From the NCBI GenBank assembly GCA_964529405.1, contig CAZGWE010000004.1, positions 1 to 64,000 of the forward strand: a stretch of DNA of 64,000 bases, read 5' to 3'. The position numbers and the translations under genes were made by a program. Below the pieces are notes generated by a model. The model ran no database searches. It saw only the letters and a list, made by a program, of their open reading frames with translations, and was not told where the DNA came from. The stretch is from CAZGWE01 sp964529405 (lineage in GTDB: Bacteria; Patescibacteriota; UBA1384; XYA2-FULL-43-10; 1-14-0-10-43-13). This document shows positions 1 to 7,670 of the stretch, one piece after another (position 1 is the first letter of the stretch; each line of letters opens with the position of its first letter).

Positions 1-145
1 GGATTAATTATCCCAAGGTGTAGACTATATTGTCCAGTTTACAGGATACCTGCCCATTTATTCAGAGCAAATTAGTGTCTTAAATATTTCCGATAATAAA
101 GGGGACAATTCGGGGATATTCTAGAACTAGAACCGTTTTCTAGAA

Positions 146-422
146 CTAATTAACTTCGACGGTAGAGCCTGAACCGAGAACGGAATTTTTTACATCAATC
201 ACGTTCTGGCAGAACGAAGCATAGCCGTATCGCTCTCGGCCGGTATTTATTAATACTTTTACTTTGCCAATTGCAATGTTTTTTTTAAGCAAATCCAGGT
301 TTCTCTTAGAAACATGATTGGGTCCTATTTGACGGTTAACCAAAGTATCGTCCAAGGTCGATACTTAAAATGATCTGCTTCTTGTCTCTTACTTTTTCTT
401 TAAGCAGGTTGTATTTGTCCAT
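146..422 (-). pseudogene. HAD-like hydrolase N-terminal fragment, frameshifted
   Basis: An ATG at 422 opens a frame that reads to a hydrophobic strand ending I-D-L and is then thrown out of frame by one extra G near 351. Reading across it gives the HAD motif I pattern D-L-D-D-T-L, followed by a Ser/Asn-rich helix and the INTGR segment typical of Cof-like HAD phosphatases. The second frame stops at 146, so only the N-terminal third of a HAD fold remains; motifs II to IV are absent. The start lies 11 nt after the CYTH stop codon, so both were probably cotranscribed. A single-base assembly error could explain the frameshift but not the missing C-terminus. Bases 1-145 show no gene I can support. 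Confidence 0.6.
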
Positions 423-433
423 TGTTTATTAAT

Positions 434-1054
434 TTAAAAATACTCTGCAAAGCGTTTCTTGATCTTTTGGAAATCAGTTTGATTCAAATCAAGCCTGAAT
501 CCCTCTCTGTTATTCATCTCATCAAGCAGTTTATGATACTCCTCTTGATTTGCAATTTTTAATTCCAATCTTTCGAGTTCCTGGCCAATAGTTCTGTGCG
601 CAGTCTCTGATTCGTCTTTGTCAGCCATAATCTCTGCTTCAAAGTAGTGTCCCCAACCGGGAACATGAACAAGCGCAAACTCAATGCCTTTGTATTTATA
701 GCATCGAGTATCGGTAGCTTGAAGTACGACCCGGTTAAACCCAATTAGTCTAATAAAATCAATCATCTCAGAAAAGTCGTTAGTATCAAAAGCGATGTTT
801 ATCTCTCGCCTTGAATCCATGCTGCCCCATTTGCCGTGTTTTAAAACAAGTTCTGATTTGCCATTCGTCACTCTGATTCTAAGGTCGATTTTTTCATCGA
901 CTACTTCTTTGACGCTCTTGCTGGAGCTGGCAGTAATGACTGAAAAACGCTTTTTCTCACCTAAAAACATCCCCTCTTTGGCGAAGAATATGTTGAGCCG
1001 TTTGAAATCATCTTCAGATAAGCGGCCGCGTTGTTCTACTTCGATATTTGGCAT
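434..1054 (-). CDS. CYTH-domain protein (triphosphate tunnel metalloenzyme family)
   Basis: 206 aa. The N-terminus has the EVEQRG version of the ExExK signature that opens CYTH domains. Alternating charged strands follow (DLRIRV, LVLKHG, REINIAF, then RCYKYKG and FEAEI), as in the acidic and basic lining of the triphosphate tunnel. The family includes class IV adenylate cyclases, thiamine triphosphatases and inorganic triphosphatases; the substrate cannot be told from sequence. It starts 1 nt after the stop of the upstream membrane-protein gene and is followed by a broken HAD gene, so it belongs to a minus-strand operon covering roughly 146-1968. Confidence 0.75.
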   Translation of the reverse strand: MPNIEVEQRGRLSEDDFKRLNIFFAKEGMFLGEKKRFSVITASSSKSVKEVVDEKIDLRIRVTNGKSELVLKHGKWGSMDSRREINIAFDTNDFSEMIDFIRLIGFNRVVLQATDTRCYKYKGIEFALVHVPGWGHYFEAEIMADKDESETAHRTIGQELERLELKIANQEEYHKLLDEMNNREGFRLDLNQTDFQKIKKRFAEYF

Positions 1055-1055
1055 A

Positions 1056-1640
1056 TTATTTGACGCTGTTAGTGTTCTTCTTCAACCACTTTTTCTGAGC
1101 ATTGGCCAGGCTCAGGCAAGTGATAAAACCACCCAGGAAGAAAGTGCGCCAAAACAGGATGGCCAATATAAGATAAAGGAGAGCAAAGGTAAAAGCATCA
1201 ATTCTGGCCAGGTTGTGCATGCAATTTCTCGAATAACTGATCTGACCGCTGATGCCGTCTGAACTAACAGCACGCCTGAACATGGCCAAATTTCTCAAGT
1301 GCCGAATGTGAACAAATGCTTCGGAAAGAATAAAACCGCCCAAAAAAAGCTCGAAGGCGCCTGGACTGTTGGGCCGAGAGAGCAACCATAGTAAATAGGT
1401 CATAGTATTCATTGCAATCAGAGTGATGATAAAGCGGCGATGCTTTAAATTCCTGACATTCTCGAAACTTTTTTTGTAGAGCGGATTTAACTCGATGCCG
1501 CCCTCGTAGCTAAAATGTTTCTTTGCGCCTTTTTCGTATAACCTTGCCGCGGTAAGGGTGAGATAATAATCGGAAAAATAGACCAGAGAAATAATGATCA
1601 ATGCTGGCCAGATATTATTGATGAGATAATCTACAAGCAT
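1056..1640 (-). CDS. Multi-pass membrane protein, unknown function
   Basis: 194 aa with four to five hydrophobic helices: residues about 10-30 (contains SDYYLTLTAA), 70-88, 98-112, 148-165 and 166-182. The loop IELNPLYKKSF resembles small DUF5658-like membrane proteins with an acidic-aromatic first helix, but I cannot assign it firmly. It sits between a 107-aa hypothetical gene (4 nt upstream) and the CYTH gene (1 nt downstream), so it is almost surely translated from one polycistronic message. A membrane partner for the soluble CYTH protein is only inference. Confidence 0.6.
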   Translation of the reverse strand: MLVDYLINNIWPALIIISLVYFSDYYLTLTAARLYEKGAKKHFSYEGGIELNPLYKKSFENVRNLKHRRFIITLIAMNTMTYLLWLLSRPNSPGAFELFLGGFILSEAFVHIRHLRNLAMFRRAVSSDGISGQISYSRNCMHNLARIDAFTFALLYLILAILFWRTFFLGGFITCLSLANAQKKWLKKNTNSVK

Positions 1641-1644
1641 AGTG

Positions 1645-1968
1645 TTATTGTTTAGTATTGTTGTTAAGAAAATTATTGACCCATATTTCAGCTTCTTTCT
1701 GAGTAATCAGACTGGGATTAATGGTAATCCGAAAGTATTTTTCTTGGTCGATGCCGGTGATTGAGAATATCCCATTCGGCCGTGTTTTGTTTCTATTTGT
1801 CTCAATCCACATATCCCAAAATTCGTCGGGATGTTCTTGTAGTCGTTCGGGTTTACTAATTAAGACATAATAATAGTCCACAAAATCTTTCGGTGGAAAA
1901 CCGATATTAATACCTCCATGATAAATTTCTCGGGGCATCTCTTCTTTTTGAATTTGTTTAAACATCAT
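1645..1968 (-). CDS. Hypothetical protein
   Basis: 107 aa, soluble, rich in aromatic residues (DYYYVL, DEFWDMWIE) and ending in an Asn-rich tail. I do not recognise the family. The ATG at 1968 is followed directly by a second ATG; no strong Shine-Dalgarno precedes either. It is the first gene of the tightly packed minus-strand group that continues into the multi-pass protein, the CYTH protein and the HAD fragment. Composition is AT-rich like its neighbours and unlike the GC-rich secreted gene upstream. Confidence 0.5.
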   Translation of the reverse strand: MMFKQIQKEEMPREIYHGGINIGFPPKDFVDYYYVLISKPERLQEHPDEFWDMWIETNRNKTRPNGIFSITGIDQEKYFRITINPSLITQKEAEIWVNNFLNNNTKQ

Positions 1969-2032
1969 TTTATTTCCCGTTAGCTAATGTCTCTATTTTA
2001 TTGCAAATGATAAAAATTTAAAAATGATAACG

Positions 2033-2057
2033 GTGGGGGAAACGACGTTTCCCCCAC
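2033..2057 (-). terminator. Rho-independent terminator of the lipoprotein gene
   Basis: A 12-bp perfect stem (GTGGGGGAAACG with its complement) around a minimal loop is followed on the minus strand by a T-rich tract. It lies 25 nt past the stop of the gene ending at 2082. Confidence 0.8.
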
Positions 2058-2081
2058 GATGACTAAATATTTGCCTCCTTT

Positions 2082-2732
2082 CTAGAAGGCGAAGGCAGGA
2101 ATGGCCATGCCGGCGATGATGTTGGAAATGACCCAGGCAACGCCACCAGAGAGTCCGGCTGCGAGCAATGCCTTGTAGACGGTGTCGCGGATGCCCGACC
2201 ATGTGCCTCTGCTTTGGGCGCACCAGCCATTAGTAGAGTTATAGATGCCGACCTGTGGGCCGTTCTCAAGCCATCCGACGAGATGGAAGTTGGCTAGGTC
2301 GTAGTTTCCGCAACTGTTGCGGACATGGAAGTTGAGGTGTCGCCAGGTTTTTCTCCTGATGCATGATCCGACATAGCCGTTTTCCCATCGAACCATTATG
2401 CGCCAACAGCCGACAGGAATCCCCACTCTTCCTGGTAGGGACGGATTGGGCTCGAGTAGGTCAATGATGCAGCCGGGCCCACTCTTGGGCAGAAGCTGAT
2501 TGATGCGCGTTGATAGCTCCTCTTGTGTGAGCAGTTGACCCTGAGTGGAGATCACCTCGGGAACGGTGTTGTCTCCCGTTGACCGAAGGTACAGGCTGGG
2601 GTTCTGGTCGACGATTGTCGGTTGAGCCGAGCTGTCGTGCGATCCGCCACAGCCGGCGGCGATCATGGCAACAATGCTGGCGCCAAGGCTCAACATCGCT
2701 GCGATTCTCAAGAACCTCTCGAAACGTGACAT
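2082..2732 (-). CDS. Putative secreted lipoprotein with hydrophobic C-terminus
   Basis: 216 aa. The N-terminus has a charged start, a hydrophobic stretch and the lipobox-like sequence IAAGC near residue 28, consistent with export, lipidation by Lgt and cleavage by LspA, both encoded in this window. The centre has paired Cys and aromatic residues (HLNFHV, LANFHLV, NGWC) and the last 30 residues form a glycine-rich hydrophobic helix ending IPAFAF. The ANFH block and C-terminal helix recur in the protein at 4131-4589, so the two are paralogues. The gene is visibly GC-richer than its flanks and monocistronic, with its own terminator. Function unknown; the glycine-rich C-terminal helix allows membrane insertion but does not prove it. 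Confidence 0.65.
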   Translation of the reverse strand: MSRFERFLRIAAMLSLGASIVAMIAAGCGGSHDSSAQPTIVDQNPSLYLRSTGDNTVPEVISTQGQLLTQEELSTRINQLLPKSGPGCIIDLLEPNPSLPGRVGIPVGCWRIMVRWENGYVGSCIRRKTWRHLNFHVRNSCGNYDLANFHLVGWLENGPQVGIYNSTNGWCAQSRGTWSGIRDTVYKALLAAGLSGGVAWVISNIIAGMAIPAFAF

Positions 2733-2925
2733 TTCTCTACCCTCTCAGACCTTCCGGTCAAGGACATTGCCGCTATGTGGCGGCTTGATGATCCCGATCT
2801 TACTTTCGGGTCCATCTTTGCCGTCACAATTTTCAAGGAACAGCTCAAAATTAAGCTTATTAAGCTCTTTTTACACTAGTTCGCTTACCCTCATCCATAC
2901 CCAACCAGTACCCAAGAGGTTCTTT

Positions 2926-3346
2926 TAGGTCATTTTCTTTTTCGAGAGTTTCTCTAAATAGCTAATCCGCCAGGTCACATCATGGATCGCTTCTTTTTTG
3001 AGTGCAAGATAAGCATTGCGGGAAGTGTAAGCATAATCAGCCGGAGAAAAGTCCCTAAACATTGGAGGACGTTTGTTTGATTCTTTAGTCATAATTCGAA
3101 CCGGATAATCCTCAAAGCCCAGCTCTCACAGGATCTGGCCCTCCTCGGCATCTTTGAAAGCAATCATTCGCAAAAGATAATACTTGAGGTTTTGTTTAGT
3201 CCGTGGAGATATTGGGGATGCTACATTTTCAGCTATGGGTTTGGCGATAAGACTTTTCCCTATATTTATTTTGCCAAAGAAGATCAGGTTATCGTCAAAG
3301 TCGTATTCAAAAGTGTAGCGTCCCTGGGTCTACAATTCTGTTGCCA
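2926..3346 (-). pseudogene. Truncated duplicate of the C-terminus of the multi-TM receptor gene at 5116-6498
   Basis: Reading the minus strand from about 3210 reproduces the C-terminal ~95 residues of the intact 460-aa protein almost residue for residue, including ELGFEDYPVRIMTKES and TSRNAYLALKKEAI. The shared DNA is roughly 85% identical, with about 50 identical bases over 3031-3080. A TGA at 3126-3128 replaces the Trp codon of the intact copy and a TAG lies at 3330-3332, so the copy is dead. The upstream part (containing FEYDFDDN) does not match the receptor and runs in the same frame as the gene ending at 3363, so the duplication joint is near 3215. The remaining sequence between 2733 and 2925 shows no gene. 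Confidence 0.85.
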
Positions 3347-3362
3347 GAGTTAGTTTAATGGG

Positions 3363-3980
3363 CTAATAGCATTTATTTAGATTTTCATAATCAGCATATC
3401 TCCAGTGCTTTTGTTTGGTTATCGGACGGTTGTCTTTTTTCATTTGTTCCCACTGTTTGGGGGAAAAAGAGCGAGAAGAAGAAATTACGCCTTTCGCCCT
3501 TTCTTCTGGAGTAATATCTTCAGGAACGACAATCCAGTCATCGTTACTAAAAAATAGATCTTTCGGCAAACCCCTTTTTTCAAGCTCATTCTGCAACTCT
3601 GCGAATTGCTTTTCGTTAATATCGATAATCCAGTCGCTTGTGTCATTATCATATTCAAATATTGGTCGGGGTGATCCATCCGGCCATTTTTTTCCGGCAA
3701 ACAGTCTTACCATAAGGAGATTCTCGAAAAGCTTCTTTTTTGAATAAGAGTTAATAAATTCATTGAGCGCAGGCTCAAATAAGCATTCCTTCTCTCGGTT
3801 AGTGCCTAGTAGTTCGCCTGATTTAATTCTTTCGTTGCCATGATTCTGATGATATGATCCGGGATAGCCAATATCGTAAGTATTCGCCCAACCCGAGACG
3901 ATACTAGCAGATTCAAAAATTATTTCTCTCAAAGGAATCTTGTCTTGCTTGCTGTAATAGCATTCAAAATAATAAGCCAT
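3363..3980 (-). CDS. Hypothetical protein, 205 aa
   Basis: Soluble, charged protein with no signal peptide or membrane segment. Recognisable blocks are an aromatic N-terminus (MAYYFECYY), a central PIFEYDNDTSDWIIDI stretch, and a Lys/Arg-rich C-terminus ending in an aromatic-charged tail. I cannot assign a family. Its frame continues past the TAG stop at 3363 into the degenerate region at 2926-3346, which may mean that the present C-terminus was created by a stop mutation in a longer, mosaic gene. A weak GTGG Shine-Dalgarno-like element precedes the ATG. Confidence 0.5.
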   Translation of the reverse strand: MAYYFECYYSKQDKIPLREIIFESASIVSGWANTYDIGYPGSYHQNHGNERIKSGELLGTNREKECLFEPALNEFINSYSKKKLFENLLMVRLFAGKKWPDGSPRPIFEYDNDTSDWIIDINEKQFAELQNELEKRGLPKDLFFSNDDWIVVPEDITPEERAKGVISSSRSFSPKQWEQMKKDNRPITKQKHWRYADYENLNKCY

Positions 3981-4053
3981 AATTCCACTCTAGCAAATAA
4001 ACTACAAGTGGTTAATACCTTTTATTTACTATCAGCAACCAATCAGCAAGGAA

Positions 4054-4083
4054 AGCCTCCGGCCATACAAATGGCCGGAGGCT
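4054..4083 (-). terminator. Terminator hairpin of the 152-aa secreted gene
   Basis: A 13-bp perfect stem (AGCCTCCGGCCAT and complement) with a 4-nt loop, followed on the minus strand by TTCCTTG. The U-tract is poor, so it may be only a 3'-end stabilising hairpin. It lies 48 nt past the stop of the gene at 4131-4589. Confidence 0.65.
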
Positions 4084-4130
4084 GCTGTTCCCCCTTCTTC
4101 ATCCGGTTAGATAGCCCTGTTGGCTATCGC

Positions 4131-4589
4131 TTAGTAGCCGTACTTGAGCATCCGCCCAGAGCGGTAGGCGAGGACAGCCATTCCGCCAATCCAGATGCCA
4201 GTGTTGCGGCATGCGTCCACCATGGCTTCACCCATGGCGTCGGCCTGTCTGCGGGGGTCGATGCAGTAGCTCTTGCTCCATCTGCGATGGGACTCGTACA
4301 CCATCAGGCAGTTGCCGTCCTTGACGACGTGGAAGTTGGCGAACTCCTGCGCCCCCTGCTTGAAGGTCGTGGTGTAGGGGTGCCACCAGAAGAACACGTT
4401 GATGTGGGTGCGGTCTCCGAACCCCGAGAAACCCTTATGCGGGTAGGTCACGAAGATTCGGTGCCACGGCGTCAGGTTGTGGTTGGTGCCTCCCTGGCCG
4501 TAGTCAGCAGAAGCGGGAGCGGCACACGAGAGCGCCACCGACATCAACAGTACGAACGTCATTCCGAGACAGATTTTCCGGCGAAGCAT
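4131..4589 (-). CDS. Putative secreted protein, paralogue of the lipoprotein at 2082-2732
   Basis: 152 aa with a clear signal peptide (positive start, hydrophobic core to about residue 22, then APASA before DYG as a likely signal peptidase I site; a Cys at 22 gives a weaker lipobox option). The mature part is rich in Trp, Tyr and His and contains FANFHVV, a Trp/Cys pair about 20 residues on, and a C-terminal Gly-rich hydrophobic segment (GIWIGGMAVLAY). The same blocks in the same order occur in the 216-aa protein at 2082-2732. A strong AAGGAGGT ribosome site precedes the ATG. GC-rich relative to neighbours. Function not recognised. Confidence 0.65.
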   Translation of the reverse strand: MLRRKICLGMTFVLLMSVALSCAAPASADYGQGGTNHNLTPWHRIFVTYPHKGFSGFGDRTHINVFFWWHPYTTTFKQGAQEFANFHVVKDGNCLMVYESHRRWSKSYCIDPRRQADAMGEAMVDACRNTGIWIGGMAVLAYRSGRMLKYGY

Positions 4590-4634
4590 GGGGTCTGTAC
4601 CTCCTTGCCCGGTTTTTCATTCCGAGCGTGGCCT

Positions 4635-4667
4635 TCTCTGTCCGTCTTCCTTCTCGATGGACAGAGA
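4635..4667 (-). promoter_or_regulatory. Leader hairpin upstream of the 152-aa secreted gene
   Basis: TCTCTGTCC at 4635-4643 pairs perfectly with GGACAGAGA at 4659-4667 (9 bp, 15-nt loop). It lies in the 5' leader about 45 nt upstream of the ATG at 4589. Without a U-tract it looks more like an mRNA-stability or translation element than a terminator. Confidence 0.4.
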
Positions 4668-4687
4668 GACAACGCCCTTGGTTGCGA

Positions 4688-4930
4688 TTACATTTTCTCT
4701 GACAAATTCTTTCCGATAGCATTGGATATTACTGTCGCAGAGTTCCTGAGCCTAGAGGTGAACAGCACCTCACCATAGACCAGGAGAATTACCGAGCTTG
4801 CAATCACACCGTACAAGAAACGGGCAGAGGGGTCTTTGAAAGACCAGACCCAAATAATCACGTTCAATAATACTGCTATTATGGTTTTTCCTATCGCCAT
4901 ATTTGATAGAAGAGAATGAGACAATTTCAT
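4688..4930 (-). CDS. Small two-TM membrane protein
   Basis: About 80 aa with two predicted transmembrane helices (IIAVLLNVIIWVWSF and FLYGVIASSVILLVYGEVLF) and short charged ends. I place the start at the second ATG (4930) because an AGGA element precedes it at proper distance; the first ATG at 4945 lacks one. It lies between the multi-TM receptor (5116-6498) and the secreted gene (4131-4589), all on the minus strand. No family recognised. Confidence 0.5.
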   Translation of the reverse strand: MKLSHSLLSNMAIGKTIIAVLLNVIIWVWSFKDPSARFLYGVIASSVILLVYGEVLFTSRLRNSATVISNAIGKNLSEKM

Positions 4931-5115
4931 TGAAGTTCCTGTCATATTATTATTTGTATAGCCACTGGCTGCAACCTAAACATTAAATTATTTTTACCCT
5001 ACTTCGTACGCCTTCATCCATACCGGAGAGGTACCTTGTGGGTTCTTTTGATTAAAAAAACGGCTCTTTGAGTAAGAGCTGGTCATAAGAGTGCAAAAGG
5101 CGGCGGCTTTATTTT

Positions 5116-6498
5116 CTAGATTAATTTCTTCTTTGAGAGTTTCTCCAAATAGCTAATCCGCCAGGTTACATCATGAATGGCTTCTTTTTTGAGCGCAAGA
5201 TAAGCATTGCGTGAAGTGTAGGTATAATCAGCCGGAGAAAAGTCCCTAAACATTGGAGGACGTTTGTTTGATTCCTTGGTCATGATTCTGACTGGATAGT
5301 CCTCGAAACCTAGTTCCCAAAGAATCTGGCCCTCTTCGGCTTCGTCAAAGGCTAACATTTTGAGTAAGTGATATTTCAGGTTCTGTTTGGTACGACGGTG
5401 GGTATCATTATCTGGCTTAAAGTATTCTATGGCCTCCTTGATGATCTCTCTGAGACCATCAATAGGAGCGTGTCCTTTCTCCTTCTTTTTTTTGATGTTT
5501 GTTAATCGCAATAAAGAGCAATTTTCCAGGCGACTTGGTGAATTATAGTTTTTGATTGCTTCACCGGTTTCCATATCGTTTGCTATAGAGAAACCTGAGG
5601 ATGGATTATATAGCAGGTCGTTTGTGAACGTGATTATCCAGTCATAGAGAGAATGCGATGTTATAATTAACAATGTGAGAAGGATAATAAAAACAATGTC
5701 CACATAGCTAATATTTGTTTTACCAAGTAAAAAGGCCGATAAGTAGAATAGAATAAACGAAAGCAAGACTATGGTTCGATAAAAAAAGCCTCTATCGAAA
5801 ATATTTCTTTCGTTATTAACCAACTGATAATGGCTTAAAATGAAATATGCATTCAGCGATATGCCTGTGACTAATGCTATGTTAAATATCATGGGTGTGG
5901 AATTTATTTTAATATAGAAGGCAATTCCGGTGAAAATTGCGCCCAAAGCTAATACCAGTAAACCGATGACTGGAGAAAGATACTTATTGTTGTTTTTGGC
6001 TTTTCTTGCTTTGTTAAAGTAATAAATTCCCGAAATAAAGCAAATTTCACAAAAAAGAACAAATGGAATCATTAAGATGCCGGGAGCATAACCATCAACG
6101 CGTCTAAAATCTTCGAATCGGAGGACGTTTTCTTTGAGTACTAATCCCCCCTGGATATCTGCTATAAACAAGAATGCTGAAAAAAGATATGCGGATATAA
6201 GGTGCGGTTTTAATTTTTTTGATAGTTCGTTGACATAAACTGCCATATTCAAACAAAAAGCCGGCATAAAAAAGAGCGGCCAGTCAGTTATTTTTTGCCA
6301 GATTATATACGAACGCACATCGGGAGTGTTAGTTAGAATTGGGTCGGTAAATATTACGACGCCGTTGGCAAGAAAGAAAAAGAATATTAACCAAGAGAAC
6401 GAAGATTTAACGTTTTGCGATAACTGGTGGATCCCGACCCAAAAAGTAAAAACACCAAGGACTATTTCGAAGATTTGAAATGGTGTGATTGTAGTCAT
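5116..6498 (-). CDS. Multi-TM receptor-like protein with unknown C-terminal domain
   Basis: 460 aa. Residues 1 to about 290 contain seven to eight hydrophobic helices arranged like the N-terminal 7TM sensor region of membrane histidine kinases; the histidine kinase at 7667-9352 has the same layout. The C-terminal ~165 residues are soluble and lack HisKA, HATPase or GGDEF motifs. They contain REIIKEAIEYF, then TKQNLKYHLLKMLAF, and the conserved ELGFEDYPVRIMTKES and TSRNAYLALKKEAI blocks. A broken copy of this last part lies at 2926-3346. AAGG precedes the ATG. The gene is divergent from the terpene-synthase-like and kinase operon across a 176-nt gap, suggesting shared control. I infer a membrane sensor with a non-kinase output; the output is unknown. 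Confidence 0.65.
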   Translation of the reverse strand: MTTITPFQIFEIVLGVFTFWVGIHQLSQNVKSSFSWLIFFFFLANGVVIFTDPILTNTPDVRSYIIWQKITDWPLFFMPAFCLNMAVYVNELSKKLKPHLISAYLFSAFLFIADIQGGLVLKENVLRFEDFRRVDGYAPGILMIPFVLFCEICFISGIYYFNKARKAKNNNKYLSPVIGLLVLALGAIFTGIAFYIKINSTPMIFNIALVTGISLNAYFILSHYQLVNNERNIFDRGFFYRTIVLLSFILFYLSAFLLGKTNISYVDIVFIILLTLLIITSHSLYDWIITFTNDLLYNPSSGFSIANDMETGEAIKNYNSPSRLENCSLLRLTNIKKKKEKGHAPIDGLREIIKEAIEYFKPDNDTHRRTKQNLKYHLLKMLAFDEAEEGQILWELGFEDYPVRIMTKESNKRPPMFRDFSPADYTYTSRNAYLALKKEAIHDVTWRISYLEKLSKKKLI

Positions 6499-6674
6499 CT
6501 AAGACCTTATTAATATTTCAAGAATCGGTTTTCGCTGCTTGTGTTCAACTATAAGACATTTTGGTGTTGTTGTGAAGTGAGTGGGGTTGTGATACGGTCT
6601 GTCCTCTTTACCTTGATTCGTTATCAGTATATTATAAACTAAGAAAAGTTTTGATTAGTCGTTGAAAAGGTGGT

Positions 6675-7670
6675 ATGAAAAAGCTGATTAAGGAAATTCT
6701 GGAAAAGGCCACACCTGAAAAGATTCAGGAGGAAATTGCTAGCATTCAGAAAATTGTGCTTCCGCCGCATCTTCAAGGTTGGGTAGATTCGTATGAAAAG
6801 GTTGGAGAGAGAGACCGCTTTACTTGGAAAATATTTTTTCGATTCAGTCAAGAAATTCATTATGTATCTGGGATTCAACCTCACCAGAAATCTCTTCAAG
6901 AAATACGCTTTTTGATAACAATGTTCATAATGCTACTTGATGATATTGTTGACCAAAACCAGAGCACTCGACTATTGAATAAGCTTCTGAAAATTCCATT
7001 TACCGAGCGTTACAGTCGCACATTACTCAACTCAAAAGAAAAAGAATACTTTAATTTTACTCTAAAAGTGTGGTGTCGATTCAATCGATTGATCGAAGAA
7101 GCACCACAATATGAAAGACTCAAAGACATTTTCTTCTTCGATATTCAGCAGATTGTCAACGCTATGGAGTACAGTCATCTTATCAATAATAATGTTTACT
7201 TAATTAATAAGACTGAATACTGGCTCTATCCACCTCACACAATGCAACTTGTCGCCGGCGCATTTATTGACATTATGCACCTATCAAAATTACGATATAA
7301 TGAGTTGGGGATAGCACGGGAAATTATCTGGCAAGCTCTCAAAATGGCCAGAATTGGTAATTGTCTGGGTACTTGGGAAAGAGAGATGAATGATAATGAT
7401 TTCACAAGTGGAATATATGCTTACGCCATCAATTTGGGCATTCTCAATTCCGATGATTTATCCAAGCCTAACAAAGAAACAATAACTATAAAAATAAAAG
7501 AATCTATCATTGAAAACCAATTATTCGATGAGTGGGAGAAGTGCTATCGCGAAATTCTTAAACTTGGCAATCAAATTACAATTATCAATGTTGCTGAATT
7601 GTTGAGATGTTTGGAAAAGTTACTGACTTTTGAAATAATTCACAAGAGTCAAGTTGGAGTCGAGGGATGA
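6675..7670 (+). CDS. Class I terpene-synthase-like (terpenoid fold) protein
   Basis: 331 aa, almost wholly helical, no membrane segment. Two metal-binding signatures of class I terpenoid synthases appear at the right spacing: LLDDIVDQ (DDxxD at D89, D90, D93) and, 140 residues later, NCLGTWERE (N229, T233, E237, the NSE pattern Nxxx(S/T)xxxE). About 45 residues before the NSE motif, where bacterial cyclases carry a diphosphate-sensing Arg, there is YWLYPPHT with no Arg. It may therefore be an active prenyl-diphosphate enzyme with altered chemistry or a non-catalytic relative. A GGTGGT-type ribosome site lies just before the ATG. Its stop overlaps the histidine kinase start by 4 nt (ATGA), so the two are translationally coupled. 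Family call is from motifs only. Confidence 0.6.
   Translation: MKKLIKEILEKATPEKIQEEIASIQKIVLPPHLQGWVDSYEKVGERDRFTWKIFFRFSQEIHYVSGIQPHQKSLQEIRFLITMFIMLLDDIVDQNQSTRLLNKLLKIPFTERYSRTLLNSKEKEYFNFTLKVWCRFNRLIEEAPQYERLKDIFFFDIQQIVNAMEYSHLINNNVYLINKTEYWLYPPHTMQLVAGAFIDIMHLSKLRYNELGIAREIIWQALKMARIGNCLGTWEREMNDNDFTSGIYAYAINLGILNSDDLSKPNKETITIKIKESIIENQLFDEWEKCYREILKLGNQITIINVAELLRCLEKLLTFEIIHKSQVGVEG

Noticed and set aside
2926..3346. Mobile element as cause of the duplicated tail
   Set aside because: No terminal inverted repeats, target duplication or transposase at the borders; a plain segmental duplication explains it.
3945..4778. 277-aa plus-strand open frame over the secreted gene
   Set aside because: Arises from the GC-rich minus-strand gene with signal peptide and AAGGAGGT site; no support on the plus strand.
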